A DNA stretch of 64,000 bases from Leptidea sinapis (taxonomy: Eukaryota > Arthropoda > Insecta > Lepidoptera > Pieridae). The notes below the pieces were generated by a model. It did not search any database and was not told the origin of the DNA. It saw only the letters and a program-made list of their open reading frames with translations. Position 1 is the first letter of the stretch. Every line of letters starts with the position of its first letter. Made by a program: the position numbers and the translations under genes. The stretch is taken from positions 14,774,001 to 14,838,000 of the forward strand of contig NC_066276.1 in the NCBI RefSeq assembly GCF_905404315.1, written 5' to 3'. Shown here piece by piece: positions 20,916-30,962 of this stretch.

Positions 20916-21946
20916 ATGGCGCCAAAGGTAAAAAATCATATTATTTATTTATTTGAATAAAGTATATGATTTCCTAAAGCTTCGAGAATATCATAAATAG
21001 TTTTAGCTTATACTTTCAAATGAGTAACTACTTATTTGCATAAACTGTTTCGGTACCTACCGATAAAGGACTGGTAATGGAGTTTTCACATACGTGCCTT
21101 GCAACCTTATCATAAAATTTTCTTTCGCTTTTTTGTGCTGAATAAAATATTTATCGGCACGAGATCACTGCTGGAAAACTTTTTTTCCAGAGGTATGCCA
21201 CTGCGGCGCCTTTTGCACCATCCCCCGTGAGTTTCGGTTTGAAAGACTCTAGGCAGTGAAATTACTGACCTAATGAGACTTAATATAATTAAAATATTTC
21301 TTAAAGTAACGATCTCATTTGCGGTGAAACTTAGAATTGCAATAGACATGGAGTATCACCTTCCTCATCAGGTCAATATCTTGCTAATTTCATCAATACT
21401 TCACACACAAAACAAAAATGCTAAATCAAGACTGTACGTTGTGTAACATAGGTGCGCCGTAACTGCATCATTTAATCTATTCTAAAGATACACAAATAAA
21501 ATTTGAAAAACAAAATTTTATGAACGACCTCCGAGTTACAACGATTAGCTCAGTGGTTTACAGCACCGACACGGAACGCCGGAGGTCATGGGTTCGAATC
21601 CCGCATCGTTCATAAAATGTTGTTTTTCAAATTTTATTTGTGTATTAATCCTAGAAGTGAGGGTTATCACTTTAAAAACATAACAAATTATTCTAAAGAT
21701 GTTTTAACGTATTACCTTACTAAATTTTGATCACACCTTATCTCTTTTCAGTCAGTTGTAATCTTCGCTCTCCTCGCATGCGTATTGACTTTGACGACTG
21801 ATGCTGCAGTCATAACTAGACGTTATGTAGAATATTATCCCAATGTTCCCGATACTAATGTCGGACCAAACACTTCGAATAACCAACTTGTAGCCGAAAA
21901 TTCTGCAGTGAACAACATTGGACAAGGATTTGCATTAGGAGTATAG
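20916..21946 (+). CDS. small secreted peptide, two exons (20916-20927, 21752-21946)
   Basis: Exon 1 codes M-A-P-K and ends at AAG|GTAAAA. Exon 2 starts after TTTTCAG at 21751, stays in frame and ends with TAG at 21944-21946, giving 68 residues. The N-terminus is a clear signal peptide: K4, then a hydrophobic core (V-V-I-F-A-L-L-A-C-V-L) and a likely cut after T-D-A-A. The mature part is about 44-46 residues, has no cysteine, and is rich in Asn, Val and Tyr (R-R-Y-V-E-Y-Y-P-N near its start, G-P-N-T-S-N-N in the middle). The dibasic R-R might be a second processing site. A TATA box is at 20858 and AATAAA at 22008. The 824-bp intron holds a decayed SINE and a tRNA-cored fold-back. Splicing a tiny first exon onto a signal-peptide exon is typical of insect secreted peptides. 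I do not recognise the family. Tissue and role are unknown. Confidence 0.8.
21198..21340 (+). repeat. SINE-like repeat A, old copy inside the intron
   Basis: Degraded blocks GTTTCGGTTTGAAAGACTC and CAGTGAAATTACTGACC lie in family order. It is much more diverged than the copies elsewhere. Confidence 0.55.
21488..21645. repeat. tRNA-cored fold-back element in the intron
   Basis: Left arm 21488-21527 and right arm 21606-21645 are 40-nt inverted repeats with one mismatch. The 78-nt centre is tRNA-like on the plus strand, with an A box (TAGCTCAGTGG at 21545-21555), a B box (GGTTCGAATCC at about 21591-21601), and an acceptor-like pair AACGAT/ATCGTT. An additional pair, GACCTCCG (21525-21532) with CGGAGGTC (about 21579-21586), encloses most of the core. 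The D and anticodon stems are defective and U33 is missing, so it is not a working tRNA. Confidence 0.8.
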
Positions 21947-22007
21947 TAAACAGGAACTTTGTACACGCTGTACAACCGAATGTTACAAATAACTGTTTTA
22001 CAAAGCT

Positions 22008-22013
22008 AATAAA
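22008..22013 (+). promoter_or_regulatory. poly(A) signal of the secreted-peptide gene
   Basis: AATAAA, 62 bp after the stop codon, followed by T-rich sequence. Confidence 0.6.
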
Positions 22014-22329
22014 TGTTAAATTTTTATTTTTTGTTTTGATTTTTATATTAAACTCCTCACCTATTTTTTATGGGGCTTAAACAATAAGATGGCCCATCTG
22101 GTGTTAGACAGCATCATCTGGTGGGAACAGTTACAATATAACCTGAGTCCGAATTTGTCATAAAAGGACCTACACCCACACTGCCATACGACACTGATGT
22201 TACCGTTCTGCGCTCTACACCCTGAAGTTCAAAATGAAATGTCTCAAATTTATTTTTAGTTATATAATAAGTTAGAAGCACTAACTCTATCGCTTTAAAC
22301 GGCTTGATGCATTTGTTCTACGAGGAAAC
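22014..22329. other. no gene recognised
   Basis: Nothing assignable between the poly(A) signal and the next SINE fragment. Confidence 0.5.
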
Positions 22330-22416
22330 GTACCGTGCTTCACGGCAGAAATAGGCGCCGTTGTGGTACCCATAATCTAGCTGGCTACTGTGAAAAGGAG
22401 CCTCCCACTGGTAAAC
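22330..22416 (-). repeat. SINE-like repeat A, copy 7 (5' end fragment)
   Basis: GCTTCACGGCAGAAATAGGC through AGGAGCCTCCCACTGG. Only the first about 85 bp of the family, reversed. Confidence 0.75.
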
Positions 22417-22952
22417 ATCGTTTGCATTGCCAACGCTGGCTGGCGGAACCCAACGAGATAAATCAAAATATGTATACACTATTGTACACCTAGAAAGGGT
22501 CTAGATTAAATTTGAAAGATAAATCAGATTTGAAATGCATCTTGAGACGTAAATAACGGGATCACTCAGAAAACGTTATATTTTTTAATTTTTAGTGTTA
22601 CTTTTGACAGAACGAAGTCTGTCCGGGGAGCTAGTGAAATAGAATTTATTTGGATTATATATAAGGAATACCTACAAAAAATAATAATTACACTAACGTA
22701 TAATGAAATTTTTTCATCACATTACTTGGTTAAGAGCCTTTGATTTTGTTACAATATTCTTAATTTCATAATAATTAATATAGGTCGAATATCTCTTACA
22801 ATAATTATTATTCTATCAAATTCAATCCTAAATCAAATTTCTAGTCGATAGCCCAACACAACGTTGCGAGGAAAAAGAACATCGCGTTAAAAATCTATTG
22901 TACTAATCGATTGCCGAGAATACTCAATGATTATTTCGCATTATAAAACATC
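22417..22952. other. no gene recognised
   Basis: AT-rich region upstream of the tRNA gene. Confidence 0.5.
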
Positions 22953-23025
22953 GACCGTGTGGCCTAATGGATAAGGCGTCGGACTTCGGATCCGAAGATT
23001 GCAGGTTCGAGTCCTGTCACGGTCG
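22953..23025 (+). tRNA. tRNA-Arg, anticodon TCG
   Basis: 73 nt with a full cloverleaf. The acceptor stem GACCGTG/CACGGTC pairs at all 7 positions. D stem GCC/GGC, anticodon stem TCGGA/TCCGA around loop CTTCGGA (anticodon TCG, reads CGA), T arm GCAGG-TTCGAGT-CCTGT, discriminator G. A and B boxes are intact and a T-run (TTTTCTTTTTT) from 23031 would terminate Pol III. No intron, no encoded CCA. It should be functional. Confidence 0.96.
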
Positions 23026-23849
23026 CACCATTTTCTTTTTTACTTTTTAGATTTTTGTAGAATGTTTTTATTATAAATTTGTAAAGTAAATTTTACTATT
23101 ATTTTGCTTTAAGTTTATTTAAAGTAATAATATTCTTGTATATTTATAATATTCTAGTATATTTATAATATTCTTTCCAATAGAGTCGTGGATGGTTGGT
23201 TTAATTTAAAAACACAATAAGATCCCGAAGCATGGCCGTTTCGACCAATTATTTTAATGATAATTAATGGGTAATGGCAGTTCATAACACCAATGATGAA
23301 TCTGTCTGTGTACACATCGGTTGATGATTGACATAATAAAGTAGAATTAAATTTATATTTTTTTATTAGAAATAATGTAACAACCTATTGAAATATTTAT
23401 TTCTAGACGTACATAATATTATTATAATTATCATATTTTACTAAATGCTGAAATTGCTAGCGCCACCTATGCACATCATTACAAACTGAATAAGGACTTC
23501 TTATTAGAGTCTTGGCTGTACTTGCGACTTGTGACGAAACAGTTACAATAGAAGTCACTAGATGGTGCTTAAAACAAATCTTGAATATCCTAAATATTAT
23601 TTGATGTACCTCTTAGAGCTAGATCACATTAACATTTTAAAGCTAATTATAAACCGTAACTACAACTAGGTATTGTTTTATTTATGGCCATAAACGGACA
23701 AATTACGGTACACTCTACCGCCGAAGCATCAAAAAATTTGTAGGTACCATGAAAAAATTGTGTGGGTTGTTTTTTAGTCATTTCAAAGTACATTGATAGA
23801 TGTCGCTTTTAAGTACAATAACAGATATCCATTTAGTACTTATTTCTTT
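23026..23849. other. no gene recognised; short tandem repeat
   Basis: A 19-bp unit (TAATATTCTTGTATATTTA type) is repeated about 2.5 times near 23128-23176. Otherwise AT-rich. Confidence 0.5.
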
Positions 23850-24390
23850 TAATTGTTATTATATTTTCTAGATAGAAGACTAGTAGGTCTATATTAGAAA
23901 TTAGTACTTATACGAATTTTGTATTTTGGATTGATGATAGGTATTTGGATTACGAAGAATTTTGTATACGTTAACAGACGGTGCTTTTTGAATTATGGTC
24001 TACACGATTCTAGAGGACTGACATTGCATAAACCTCTTATACATTTTTTGTGCCAGAAAAACATTTGAAATATTAGTGGAGTTTCCCCATAGTATTAACC
24101 CGTACCGTTAAACTTACGCAATATAACCGTGGTATGCAGTAAGTGCAGCATTAATCATACAGTTAGTCTGAGGAACTTATTTATTTTGCCTGCCACTGTA
24201 TCACATTGAGCTTTCCAGTTACAATTGCTTTCTAATATAATGCCAAAAAATTTTATTGTGTTTGTTTCTTTAATCGTTTGGTCACTATGTGTTATATTTA
24301 GAGCTTTATGTAGTGTTTTATAATTACAAAATAGAGGAAGTGCATAATATATTGTGTTGATTAAAAACTACCCTAAAATATATTATTTAG
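23850..24390 (-). pseudogene. LINE reverse transcriptase C-terminus, decayed
   Basis: Read on the minus strand: T-I-K-F-F-G-I-I-L-E-S-N-C-N-W-K (about 24190-24265), the post-catalytic RT block of Jockey/CR1-type ORF2. Further down come K-K-C-I-R-G-L-C-N and F-K-K-H-R-L-L-T from the C-terminal tail, in different frames with stops. It is a fossil; the catalytic palm is not preserved here. Confidence 0.65.
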
Positions 24391-24639
24391 ATAAAGTTTA
24401 CTTAGTCGAAATCGAGACTATGCATTTTTTTCGCTTAGTAGAAATCGAGACTATCCTTTGCAAAGTCTCGGAATGGGGCCGACAAAAATAAGACCAATTC
24501 AACCCCAAGAAGACACAAGTTTGTGCGTTCACCACTAAAAAGTCTCCCTTTGTCGTATCTCCTCGATTCGAGATCACTCCTCTAACTGCCACAGCCTGAA
24601 TCGACATACTTGGCGTCGATATAGCGAGCGACGTTCAGT

Positions 24640-25228
24640 TCCGTGGTCACTTGGAAGAGAAAACCAAACTGGCCTCTAAAAAGCATGGTGTACTCAGTAC
24701 CTACCTAAGGCGAGACAGTTCTTCACTAAAAGCCACCGCCTGCAACTTTATAAGGCGCAAATTTGGCCTCACATGGAGTACTGTTCTCACCTCTGGACGG
24801 GTGCTCTCCAGTATCAGCTTCTTCCATTCCACTTCTGCCATCTCGGATCGGCTTGATTCTTTGGTATTGCGTACAGATGTGGGTTCTGCATCTTCTACCG
24901 CATTTATCACGGGGTGTGCTCAAAGGAGCTGTTCGGGTTGATTCCAGCGGCCGAATTCCGCCACCGGACATTACGTGCAAAGTACCACCCGCACCACGTA
25001 GACGTCTGGCATTCCACAACCACACTTTGTGGAATCAATTACCGGCTGCGGTTTTCCCTAACACATACGACTTAGGGACCTTCAAGAAAAAAGCATACTC
25101 CCTCCTTAAAGGCCGGCAACGCATTTCTTGACACACCTGATGTTGCGGATGTCCATGGTGGTTGCCTTACCTCTCCCCATCCCGTGAGCCTCTTGCCCGT
25201 TTGCCCCCTCTTATATAAAAAAAAGTTT
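24640..25228 (+). pseudogene. repeat B LINE: RT tail and 3' end, frameshifted
   Basis: Plus-strand blocks of a Jockey-like ORF2 tail are spread over three frames: P-H-M-E-Y-C-S-H-L-W-T-G-A-P (about 24768-24815), K-Y-H-P-H-H-V-D-V-W-H-S-T (about 24975-25020), and S-L-L-K-G-R-Q-R (about 25100-25128). Then come the 3' UTR and a T/A-rich end at about 25215-25228. It has multiple frameshifts. This copy shows that the shorter repeat B fragments are the 3' end of the same type of LINE. Confidence 0.75.
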
Positions 25229-25266
25229 ACTTAGTCTTTGTTTATTTATTTATTGCGTCGAACAGG

Positions 25267-25528
25267 ATTTTTTTTTATTACAATAGGGGATGAGCCGAGC
25301 AGGACGTTCAGCTGATGGTAATTGATACACCCGGCCCATTACACGTCGTGCCGCTCAGGATTCTTGATAAACTCATTTTCCCAGTTATTTCACTACCTAT
25401 GGCGTCCATCAGACCGAAACACATTACTGCTTCACGGCAGATATAGGCACCGTTATGGTAACTACCCTTAATCCTGCATAATTATCCTTTATAATCCTTA
25501 TCCTGTCCAAAGGAGCCTCTAACTGGTA
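25267..25528 (-). repeat. SINE-like repeat A, copy 8
   Basis: Reverse copy with GAGCAGGACGTTCAGCTGAT and CAGACCGAAACACATTACTG. The hairpin and middle are partly lost and the distal end is interrupted. Confidence 0.65.
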
Positions 25529-25629
25529 TATATATAAAATATTATACATTGAAATGAAACGAAATTATTTATTTTGCTTTGGAGTAGGGTATGTCCAGTT
25601 CTTATACATTACAATGTGTCCTCTATTCA

Positions 25630-26770
25630 GCTTATATTAAAAGCATGCAAAAACTTAGCACTAATATAAATATTCATTTAAACTATAAGAATTATTTTCA
25701 ATCAGCCACTTAAAGAGTCATGATATAAACATTTTATTTGACAGTATTTTCAAGTCCTCAGGCAATTTGTTATATAATTTTATATATGTTATGGTTGTTT
25801 TTAAGAAATAGTGTTGTTTTAGGACAATGCTTCAAAACCAGTCTATGTGGCTGTCTTGTTGCTCTAGCATTCACCTCAACAGCTGACGTGAATAGATATT
25901 CTGTGGTTACGCACAAATTTACAAGCCCTGGCAATTTACATACATAGGCAGTAACGGGTTAAGCTTACGCGGGGCCCGTAGCTAATTCTTTCAATGAGCC
26001 CTTGGTATATATACTGGAAATAGTCAGTTACCGAGTGTCTGACGTGGGTTGTGTCAGTAGGAAAAGTTATAACGTAACACGTTTTTGCCACATCAAGAAA
26101 TTCAATATCTTAATAAGTTTCTCTCAAAAAATTATGCTCAGACAGAGATGAGTGGAACATGCGGGGGCCCCTTTTGCGCGAGGCTCGTAATTGCTACACT
26201 TGCTATATGGCTAATCCGGCACTGATTGGTAGGACGATTTAGCAGATGTTTTTAAATAGTGATTTGCAAGAGTGCCGTTGTCCTACACCTATTATTGCAC
26301 ATAAGTATTTTTTTTGGGCATCAAAAACTCGCTTAACATAATATGAACCATTACCCCATGTTAGTAGACCATAGCGTAAGACTGATGCACAGGCCATAAG
26401 GGATAGCTTGTGTTACCCTATTCTTCTTAACCTATTAAGAACGTGGACAAAACGTTTTTTTCTTTACAATCTTTGTCAATATGTCTAGTGTAGTTGAGAT
26501 ATTTATCAATCTGTATTCTCCAAAAAAATAACATTATTGACTTCATTTAGGTATAACTGTATTATTATATCTTATATTTAATGACATTTGTTGACGTCCT
26601 CTTACATTAAACCGTATATAATTTGTCTTTCATAAATTAACATTTAAATTATTCATGTAAAGCCATTTGATTATTTTATCCAATGTCATATTTATTTCTT
26701 ATTCATACTCATTATTATGATCAATATATTTATCACATTTAATATCAGAAGGGATAAAATTAGTCACTTG
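25630..26770 (-). pseudogene. LINE reverse transcriptase, 3' half, decayed
   Basis: On the minus strand, L-R-Y-G-L-L-T-W-G-N-G-S-Y (about 26345-26385), then A-Q-K-K-Y-L-C-A-I-I and S-C-K-S-L-F-K-N, the thumb region of a Jockey/CR1-type ORF2. About 500 bp further, L-Y-N-K-L-P-E-D-L-K marks the C-terminus. Several stops and shifts are present. The plus-strand frame at 25738-25947 is antisense to this and not a gene. Confidence 0.65.
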
Positions 26771-27149
26771 GGGACATTAGGTATAGATCTTAGATTAGTC
26801 ACATTATAGATCTTAAATTTATTTTAGTGTCTTCTATTCGGCTAATTTATGTAAGCATGCAAAAAGTTTACTTAAAATATTAAATAAAATCCTTAACACT
26901 AAAAAAAAATTTAAGGCGAGTATTTATAGTCCTTTGTACATTCTCCGCGCCTCTGGGCCCCACAACCACAGCCCCAATGTCTTGACAACAGATGTAAGTC
27001 TCACTGACACCCACATCGTTGTGACGTTTATCGTCTTTGGCAGTCAAAGCAGCAGCCACGCTGAAATGGCTTGGACATGAGAAAGACCCAGCACTCTTCC
27101 TAATATTGTAACAACATGATTTTCATTATTCATTATAATTATTATAAGA
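26771..27149. other. no gene recognised
   Basis: Includes a GC-richer patch near 26940-27060 without a coding frame I can defend. Confidence 0.45.
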
Positions 27150-27350
27150 GCGATGTGTCGACGACCTATACAGCCCTGTGGTTAGTGACCCTGCCTACTA
27201 AGCCACAGATCCCGGGTTCGAATGCCGGTAGGTGCAATCATTTTTATGACGAATATGAATGTTTGTTTCCGAGACATGGATGTTTACTTGTATTTATGTA
27301 TGTTTAAGTAAGTATATTGTATTAAATATATCGTTGTCTTGTACCCACTG
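27150..27350 (+). repeat. tRNA-derived SINE
   Basis: The A box-like GTGGTTAGTGACC and B box GGTTCGAATGC (27214-27224) are spaced as in a tRNA. They are followed by a non-tRNA body and an AT-rich tail with ATCGTTGTCTTGTACCCA. This is a Pol III-type SINE common in moths and butterflies (from memory). The ORF over it is chance. Confidence 0.8.
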
Positions 27351-27369
27351 TTTATAATTAAAAAAAAAC

Positions 27370-27516
27370 TTAAACTTCTAGATTTATATTAACAAGATTA
27401 TTAGGTATAGATTAAATATAATGGCGGTCTCTCGTATGTGTCGGCGCAGGCTCTAAAACTGGTCGCTTCCCCTCTCCCCCGCCGTCTCCTCCTCTCAGCT
27501 GTTACAGGCGTTAACA
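27370..27516 (-). repeat. 3' LTR start of the BEL/Pao element (truncated)
   Basis: On the minus strand TGTTAACGCC begins right after the purine-rich AGGCCCGGAGGA (27517-27528). This is the expected polypurine tract to LTR junction. The LTR is cut by the SINE region at about 27350-27370. Confidence 0.5.
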
Positions 27517-27582
27517 TCCTCCGGGCCTTGAAAGAACTGCTTTCAATAGGATTGAATGTGGCCCAGTACAGCGTCCGAGTAC

Positions 27583-28119
27583 CTAGTTTGTTTTGACATC
27601 ATCTTTGGCAGGAATTACACACATCTTGTGGATAGCTCTTTTTATTGTGCCCTTTGTAGTAAGGACATCTGCGACTCTGCTTACTCCATCCGATCCAGGG
27701 TATAATTTAGCGATGCGTGCTAGACGCCATTGAAGTGGAGGAATATTATCTTCTTTAAGTAATACTAAGTCTCCAATCTGAAGCTCCTTTGTCTTAGTTC
27801 TCCACTTAGTTCGCTGTTGAAGCTCTGCTATAAACTCCCGGCGCCACCTCTCCCAAAAGTGTTGCCTTAATTGCTCAATGAGCTGGAACCAGTTGGGGTG
27901 CTTTGCCGTGATAGGAAGCGTAGGCACCGCGCTCATAGGTCTTCCAATTAAGAAATGCCCAGGGGTTAATGGAGTAGGATCTGTAGGATCAGCAGAAAGA
28001 GGGGTTAAAGGGCGAGAATTCAATATCGCTTCAATCTGTGTGAACAGCGTCGCTAGTTCCTCAAAAGTGAGAGAAGCATTGCCAGCGACACGACGCAAAT
28101 GATGCTTTGCTGACTTCAC
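27583..28119 (-). pseudogene. BEL/Pao pol: integrase C-terminal part
   Basis: 178 open residues. The N-terminal K-S-A-K-H-H-L-R-R-V follows the catalytic Glu region of BEL/Pao integrase. Then come I-L-N-S-R-P-L-T-P-L, T-P-G-H-F-L-I-G-R-P and the DUF5641-type tail with L-V-L-L-K-E-D-N-I-P-P-L-Q-W. It ends at the native stop 67 bp before the 3' LTR. A frameshift at about 28120-28190 separates it from the integrase core, and the catalytic Glu block (G-G-I-W-E-A-D) lies in that junction in this frame. Confidence 0.85.
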
Positions 28120-29303
28120 GTCAGCCTCCCAAATACCTCCAAAATGTGGAGAATAAGCGGGACTAAATATGAATCTAAATCCTTCATTAGAGGAAAATTG
28201 GTTAAATGCTCACGACTAGATTTGAGTAATCTACTTATCTCATTGTTTGCACCCTCAAAATTGCTGTCATTATCACAAAATATTGAATATGGTTTGCCTC
28301 TTCTAGAAACGAACCTTCGCAATGACAAAATGAATGACTCCGTGCTTAAGTCACTAACTACTTCCAGGTGAAGTGCTTTTGATGCTAAACATATAAATAA
28401 ACACAAATAACATTTAGAAATGCGGTTGCCCTTTCCTTTTCGACTGGAAATCATAAATGGTCCGGCAAAATCCACCCCACACGAATAGAATGGAAACGAA
28501 GAGTAGGTTCTTTCAGCAGGTAAGTTGCCCATTATAGGTTGCAATGTTTGTCCACGCAAACGAAAACAAATCATGCACTGCTTCGTCGTACTACGTGCCA
28601 GATGTCGACCACCGATGGGCCAGAAACTCTCTCTTATAGAGGCAAGTAGATGCTGAGGACCGGCATGAAACAACTTTTCGTGTTCGTTTTTAAATAGTAA
28701 TTTAGTGAAATGATGCTTTGAATCCAAAATCAACGGGTGTTTTTTATCGTATTCAAATTCAGAGTTTTGAATACGACCCCCAATTCTTAGCAAGCCGTGT
28801 GAGTCGATACAGCTATTTAGTGTTATTAATTTAGACTTACGATTGAGAGCTTTATTATTTGAAATTAATTTTATCTCTTCATTGAAACATTCCTGTTGAC
28901 TACATTTAATTAATAATAGTAAAGATTGATTCAATTCATTAGCATCTAAAGGACCAATTATTTTATTATTTTTATTTTTACAATTTGATACAAAACGTAA
29001 TACGTAGCCATAAATCCTCTTCATTCTGTTAAGGTTAGAATATTTGTTAAATTTTAGAGCATCGTTAGCTGAGACGTGGCACTTAATTATGTCTTTTACC
29101 TCGGGTAAGTGTATAGGAATGTGAGTATGAGTGGTTTTCGGCCAGTAGGATTCATCATTCCGTAGGAACGACGGCCCTTCCCACCAGAGGGCAGAAGCTT
29201 CGAGCTGACTGAGACTTACGCTGCGAGACGCCAGGTCTGCCGGGTTTTGTATCTGTGGGTACATGCCGAAATATAAATCCGCTGGTAAGTTTATTAATTT
29301 CAT
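28116..29303 (-). pseudogene. BEL/Pao pol: RNase H end and integrase core
   Basis: 395 open residues. N-A-D-L-A-S-R type text near the start (N-P-A-D-L-A-S-R) is the end of RNase H. The integrase zinc finger follows (H-A-G-P-Q-H-L-L, then C-M-I-C-F). The first catalytic Asp is in C-G-V-D-F-A-G-P and the second in F-C-D-N-D-S-N-F. The last about 30 residues are out of frame, and the next fragment starts on the other side of the frameshift. Confidence 0.85.
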
Positions 29304-29952
29304 TTACCCGATTACACACAAATACCTTGAGATCCTTAGTTTGGGTCTTCAACCAAGCTAAAACAATGGTTGAATCCGTCCATAGATATTTTTGGCTAAA
29401 GTTACCCCGCCATGACTGTAAAACCTTAAAGCATAAGCGAGACCCTAACAGAGCACCACATATTTCCAGGCGAGAAATGGTGGTAGAGTGTAGAGGAGCA
29501 ACTCTTGCCTTTGCACATAGCAGCCTAACCGTGATACTTCTGTCCTGATTTTGAGAACGTACGTACACACAAGCCGCGTAGGCTTGTTGGGAGGCATCTA
29601 CAAAACAATGCAGCTCTAGAGATCTCGGGTTTTCAGACAGAACCCGTCGCGGGATCTTAATGTTTGACAGGTGTAAAAATTCTTTTAAAAGACTTGACCA
29701 ATTTTTGCAAAAGTTCAAAGGAACGGGATCATCCCAATCTAACTTGGAAGACCACAATTCCTGTAAAAGAATTTTTGCTATAATAACACAAGGACATAGC
29801 AACCCTAATGGATCAAAAACCTTACATGTCGTGGATATGACAGATCTTTTGGTGATCTGAGGGGATGGAGTCAGATCTGTTGAAAATTGTAATTGATCCG
29901 CTGTAGGTGACCAATTCAGACCCAAGACACTGGAATCTTTATAAAAATCCAT
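29155..29952 (-). pseudogene. BEL/Pao pol: RT end and RNase H
   Basis: 265 open residues. V-L-G-L-N-W and F-D-P-L-G-L-L-C-P are the characteristic post-RT blocks of BEL/Pao. RNase H follows with C-F-V-D-A-S-Q-Q-A-Y, an Ala-rich helix with E-I-C-G-A, and W-T-D-S-T-I-V-L. The last about 35 residues run out of frame after a frameshift near 29255, overlapping the next fragment. Confidence 0.85.
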
Positions 29953-30011
29953 GGGTTTTCCCGAATCAGTTTCACTATGAAATAATTGAGGACAGTTAGT
30001 ACGAAATTTTC

Positions 30012-30497
30012 TTAGAGGTAAACACGCTGAGTCAAGAACTTCGACAACATTCGTAACATCGTATTAAGATCATCAGCGTAGAAATCGCTTTTGATTATAC
30101 GAGCAATAGATTCATCGTCACATTCATTAGCTAATTGCAGGAGACACCGAGAACTGAGAACGGGCGCAGACGCAGTACCATAGGTTACTGTATTTAGACG
30201 CAAAATATCAATAGGCTGATTACAATCTTCACGCCACAAAATGAGCTGAAGATGACGCTGCGACGGTGTGATTTCGGTTTGCCTGAACATTTTCTCGATG
30301 TCGCCTGTTAGAACATATTTATGCTCACGAAAACGAAGCAATATAGATATTAGGTCACTTTGCACAACTGGGCCGACCATAAGAATATCATTGAGTGATT
30401 TCCCTGTATGAGTTTTAGACGAAGCGTTGAACACCACCCTTAATTTAGTGGTTTCAGATTTCTCGCGGATTACAGCATGATGTGGCATAAAGTATCC
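30012..30497 (-). pseudogene. BEL/Pao pol: reverse transcriptase palm, downstream of LINE insertion
   Basis: Frame resumes right after the target duplication at 30498-30512. Motifs are G-Y-F-M-P-H-H-A-V, L-R-V-V-F-N-A-S, L-T-G-D-I-E-K-M-F and the catalytic-site F-Y-A-D-D (about 30065-30080). BEL/Pao usually has YVDD, so Ala is a minor deviation. After F-Y-A-D-D the frame is lost near 30040. The string upstream of 30512 in this frame belongs to the LINE tail, not to BEL/Pao. Confidence 0.85.
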
Positions 30498-30512
30498 AAA
30501 CTCTGGTCGATT
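30498..30512. repeat. target-site duplication of the LINE, left copy
   Basis: AAACTCTGGTCGATT, identical to 35078-35092. It is followed directly by the T-run that is the reversed A tail of the LINE. Confidence 0.95.
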
Positions 30513-30962
30513 TTTTTTTAGTTTTAGTTTATAAAGGTCTTTATTTACCATAAGCTTAAAAATCTAATACAATGGATACTGTACATAATCACTTAAAGAC
30601 AATTATTTTACATAGACTAATTACGTCTTTTTAAAATATTTAGATATAAAACAATATAAACTTAATAAACAAGATAATGAAATAGGTAGGTATTAAAATA
30701 TAAAAACATCTCGCTGACTTTATGGTCATACAAGTTTTAGATTATGTACCTACTTAAATTATTTTTAAGAAGGTATAACAATATTATTTTGCAATATAAG
30801 TATTATTGTGACATAATACTAGCACATTAATCACAATTAAATTGTTCAATACTAATCATGGAGAAAACAATAACGTAGTAATACAGTCATTATCAAAATT
30901 ATAGCATTGCATCAATGCGTAAGGTAACGGATTACAATACCTACAGCTACTGCGACACCAAG

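Noticed and set aside
21541..21610. Functional tRNA (anticodon GGA) in the intron
   Set aside because: Anticodon stem has a mismatch, U33 is C, and the D stem is incomplete.
24651..25131. Several overlapping frames on both strands that look like separate genes
   Set aside because: All are shadows or frameshifted pieces of one LINE ORF2 tail; RT-tail blocks are distributed over three plus frames.
25738..25947. 69-codon plus frame with hydrophobic text resembling a membrane peptide
   Set aside because: Antisense to a LINE C-terminus read on the minus strand (L-Y-N-K-L-P-E-D-L).
30498..30551. RT fragment starting M-V-N-K-D-L-Y-K as the native BEL/Pao start
   Set aside because: These residues come from the LINE 3' end; BEL/Pao sequence resumes only after the duplicated N-R-P-E-F site.
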